Part shown: positions 7,452 to 8,849 of the stretch, one piece after another
Numbering within the stretch: the first letter of the stretch is position 1
Layout of the letters: each line of letters starts with the position of its first letter
The notes under the pieces: generated by a model
What the model was told of the DNA's origin: nothing
Database searches by the model: none
The model's input: only the letters and a program-made list of their open reading frames with translations
Position numbers and translations under genes: made by a program
NCBI GenBank assembly: GCA_902495025.1
Contig: CABUWB010000059.1
Span: forward strand, 1 to 8,849
Direction of reading: 5' to 3'
DNA from: an uncultured Eubacteriales bacterium
GTDB taxonomy: Bacteria; Bacillota; Clostridia; Lachnospirales; CAG-274
DNA: 8,849 bases

Positions 7452-8384
7452 TTATTTTTTTAAAAAATCCGACATAAATCCGTACAGGTTATCAAAAAAT
7501 ATCTTATCTGCTGCCGCTTTGCCGAAGTTTTTTTCAAATGCGGCATAAAGCAGACAAAGCTCGGACACATTATGTATATCGTCAGGAGTTTTATCTATTC
7601 CGTCAAAATCACAGCCAAGACAGATTTTATCCTCACCAACGATATTGCCTATATAGTCGGTATGTCTTAAAATATCGGTAATATCCGCCCTCTCACTTTC
7701 ATTCAGAAACGGCGGAAAAAGGTTGACACCGACCACGGAGCCTGTATCCCTTATTATTTTCAGCTGCTCATCGGTAAGATTACGGCAGTGGGCACACAGG
7801 CTGTATGCGTTGGAATGACTTGCGATAAACGGCTTTTGTGCATTTTCGTACACAGAATAAAAGCCAGCCCTGTTAAGGTGTGATACGTCAACAATTATAC
7901 CAAGCTCCTCCATGCGCTTAAAAGCCTCAATACCAAAGGGTTTGAGCGGCTTTTCAATGCCAGTTGCAGCACCATAGCCAAGTGCGTTTTCCCTGTTCCA
8001 TGTAAGAGTCATAAGCCTTACGCCCCTGTTATAAAGATAATCAATATTATCAAGGCTGTCGCCTATTGCCTCGCACCCCTCAACAGACAGTACAGCGACA
8101 ATTTTGCCGTTTTTGCACTGTGCAAGGCTATCAGCGTCCACAGCCTTAACAATAATATCACTGTGCTTATTAAGGCAGCTTTCAAAAAAATCTATTGCGG
8201 CATTTGCATTTTTAAAGCCGTCCGCAATTAAATCATCATCAAGCCAGACAGCAAAAACCTGTGCAGCTTTTTCAAATTGCCGCAGAGCTTTAAGCGACAA
8301 GTGCAGCTTATTATCAAATATATCCTGCCCTTTACGCATTGCGGTTGTTATTGTATCGCAATGGCAGTCAAATAACGAAAGCAT
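7452..8384 (-). CDS. Membrane dipeptidase / renal-dipeptidase-like hydrolase, peptidase family M19
   Basis: A metal-dependent amidohydrolase-fold dipeptidase of 310 residues, expected to cleave dipeptides, sometimes with D-residues. The binuclear zinc ligands are all visible: H8 and D10 in FDCHCD, E102 in SVEG, H169 in VDVSH and H190 in ASHS. CRNLTDEQL (200-208) and GCDFDG (257-262) are further family signatures. There is no signal peptide, so it should act in the cytoplasm, unlike the eukaryotic membrane-anchored enzymes. ATG 8384 is preceded by AAGGAGAA. It is transcribed in the same direction as the SRP operon, but that operon has its own promoter downstream, so this is probably a separate unit. 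It is divergent from the DUF1540 gene across 66 bases. Substrate is not predictable from sequence alone. The length is slightly shorter than the roughly 320-400 common in the family, but all motifs are complete. Confidence 0.93.
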   Translation of the reverse strand: MLSLFDCHCDTITTAMRKGQDIFDNKLHLSLKALRQFEKAAQVFAVWLDDDLIADGFKNANAAIDFFESCLNKHSDIIVKAVDADSLAQCKNGKIVAVLSVEGCEAIGDSLDNIDYLYNRGVRLMTLTWNRENALGYGAATGIEKPLKPFGIEAFKRMEELGIIVDVSHLNRAGFYSVYENAQKPFIASHSNAYSLCAHCRNLTDEQLKIIRDTGSVVGVNLFPPFLNESERADITDILRHTDYIGNIVGEDKICLGCDFDGIDKTPDDIHNVSELCLLYAAFEKNFGKAAADKIFFDNLYGFMSDFLKK

Positions 8385-8450
8385 AAAAATTCTCCTTATC
8401 CTGTATAAAAAAATCCTTATAGGTTAAACTTATTAGCGGAGGTGATTAAT

Positions 8451-8600
8451 ATGACAAATAAAGCAATTAAATGCAGAGTGGACAGCTGTAAGCATTACAG
8501 CATGGACCACTGCACCTTAAATGATATTGTTGTAGGTCAGCAGAACAGCTGTGCAAAGGACTGCTGTGAAACAGAGTGCCTTAGCTTTGAGTGCCAGTAA
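8451..8600 (+). CDS. DUF1540 cysteine-rich small protein
   Basis: A 49-residue protein with eight cysteines (C8, C13, C21, C34, C38, C39, C43, C48). The pattern C-x4-C-x7-C, then IVVG, then a second cysteine cluster ending TECLSF, matches the DUF1540 domain common in Clostridia and Bacilli. The cysteine spacing suggests metal binding, probably zinc or another thiolate-bound metal, but the function of the family is not established. The start is clear: GGAGGTGA at 8438-8445 precedes ATG 8451. It stands alone, divergent from the dipeptidase and followed by its own hairpin terminator. No signal peptide or membrane segment is present. Confidence 0.9.
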   Translation: MTNKAIKCRVDSCKHYSMDHCTLNDIVVGQQNSCAKDCCETECLSFECQ

Positions 8601-8654
8601 TACGGCATAACAATTTCTTCATTTACTTTTCTTTCCCTTAATTTTTTTAGATAT

Positions 8655-8690
8655 AAAGCGGTCATTAACGGCCGCTTTTATCTTTTTAAT
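8655..8690 (+). terminator. Intrinsic terminator after the DUF1540 gene
   Basis: AAAGCGGTC (8655-8663) pairs with GGCCGCTTT (8670-8678) in a 9-bp stem including one G-U pair, with the loop ATTAAC, followed by TTATCTTTTT. It lies about 55 bases past the DUF1540 stop and is a good rho-independent terminator on the plus strand. Confidence 0.8.
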
Positions 8691-8753
8691 AAATTAGAGT
8701 TTATGGGGTAACATTGACAACCCAACATTCAAATCGATAACGTATGGATTTAC

Positions 8754-8831
8754 TGTAGGGGCGGCAATCTGCCGCCCGTCAACCATTGTGCATTGTTCTA
8801 CATGCGGGCGGATATGGAATCCGCCCCTACA
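8754..8831. mobile_element. MITE/REP-like 78-bp palindromic element with 11-bp terminal inverted repeats
   Basis: TGTAGGGGCGG (8754-8764) and CCGCCCCTACA (8821-8831) are perfect inverted termini. Each end also folds locally: GGGCGGCA/TGCCGCCC (8759-8766 with 8770-8777) and GGGCGGAT/ATCCGCCC (8806-8813 with 8819-8826), leaving a short unpaired centre of about 28 bases. GC content is far above the flanks and there is no coding capacity. From memory, similar GTAGGGGCGG...CCGCCC repeats occur in many copies between genes of Clostridia and some other phyla, so a mobilised non-autonomous or REP-type repeat is the best reading. No target-site duplication is evident. Confidence 0.7.
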
Positions 8832-8849
8832 AGTTAATTACAACGTTAA

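Noticed and set aside
8714..8743. TTGACA at 8714-8719 as a promoter reading to the window end
   Set aside because: The best -10 is TAACGT with an 18-base spacer, which is weak, and no gene start is visible downstream in the window.

Overview
The window looks like chromosomal DNA of a low-GC Gram-positive bacterium of the class Clostridia, probably a gut-type Ruminococcus/Eubacterium relative. The grounds are the ylxM-ffh-rpsP-khpA gene order, the strong AGGAGG-type ribosome binding sites, the LytTR response regulator, the DUF1540 protein and the AT-rich codon use. The genus-level placement is an inference from style and no search was run.

Layout. (1) 1-802, minus: N-terminal 267 codons of asparagine synthetase B (asnB), cut by the window edge just before its synthetase P-loop. 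(2) 803-1045: divergent intergenic region with two tandem 20-bp repeats (952-991) followed at once by a near-consensus promoter (995-1023). (3) 1046-4955, plus: a tightly packed three-gene signalling operon: an intact LytTR response regulator, a membrane-anchored Thr-rich protein of unknown function, and a seven-transmembrane sensor histidine kinase. The second gene has a frame break at its start and an in-frame TAA. The kinase has an in-frame TGA and TAA separating its phospho-acceptor domain from its ATPase domain. All coding beyond the stops stays in the same frame and is recognisable, so these are either young pseudogenes or, less likely, recoded genes. (4) 4983-5014: two-sided hairpin terminator between convergent operons. 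(5) 5017-7348, minus: ylxM, ffh, rpsP and khpA, the SRP / ribosomal protein S16 cluster, driven by a TTGACA-17-TAGAAT promoter. (6) 7452-8384, minus: M19-family dipeptidase with complete metal ligands. (7) 8451-8600, plus: 49-residue, eight-cysteine DUF1540 protein, followed by an intrinsic terminator. (8) 8754-8831: a 78-bp MITE/REP-like element with perfect 11-bp terminal inverted repeats. The stretches 8601-8654, 8691-8753 and 8832-8849 hold nothing I can name.

How the genes work together. The minus-strand block is housekeeping: SRP54 and its probable regulator YlxM, ribosomal protein S16 and an RNA chaperone. The plus-strand block is an accessory environmental sensor. Its regulator, promoter and likely operator are intact while its receptor side is broken, so the regulator may now run without its kinase. 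The receptor-side gene between regulator and kinase matches no family I recognise and is the most novel content here.
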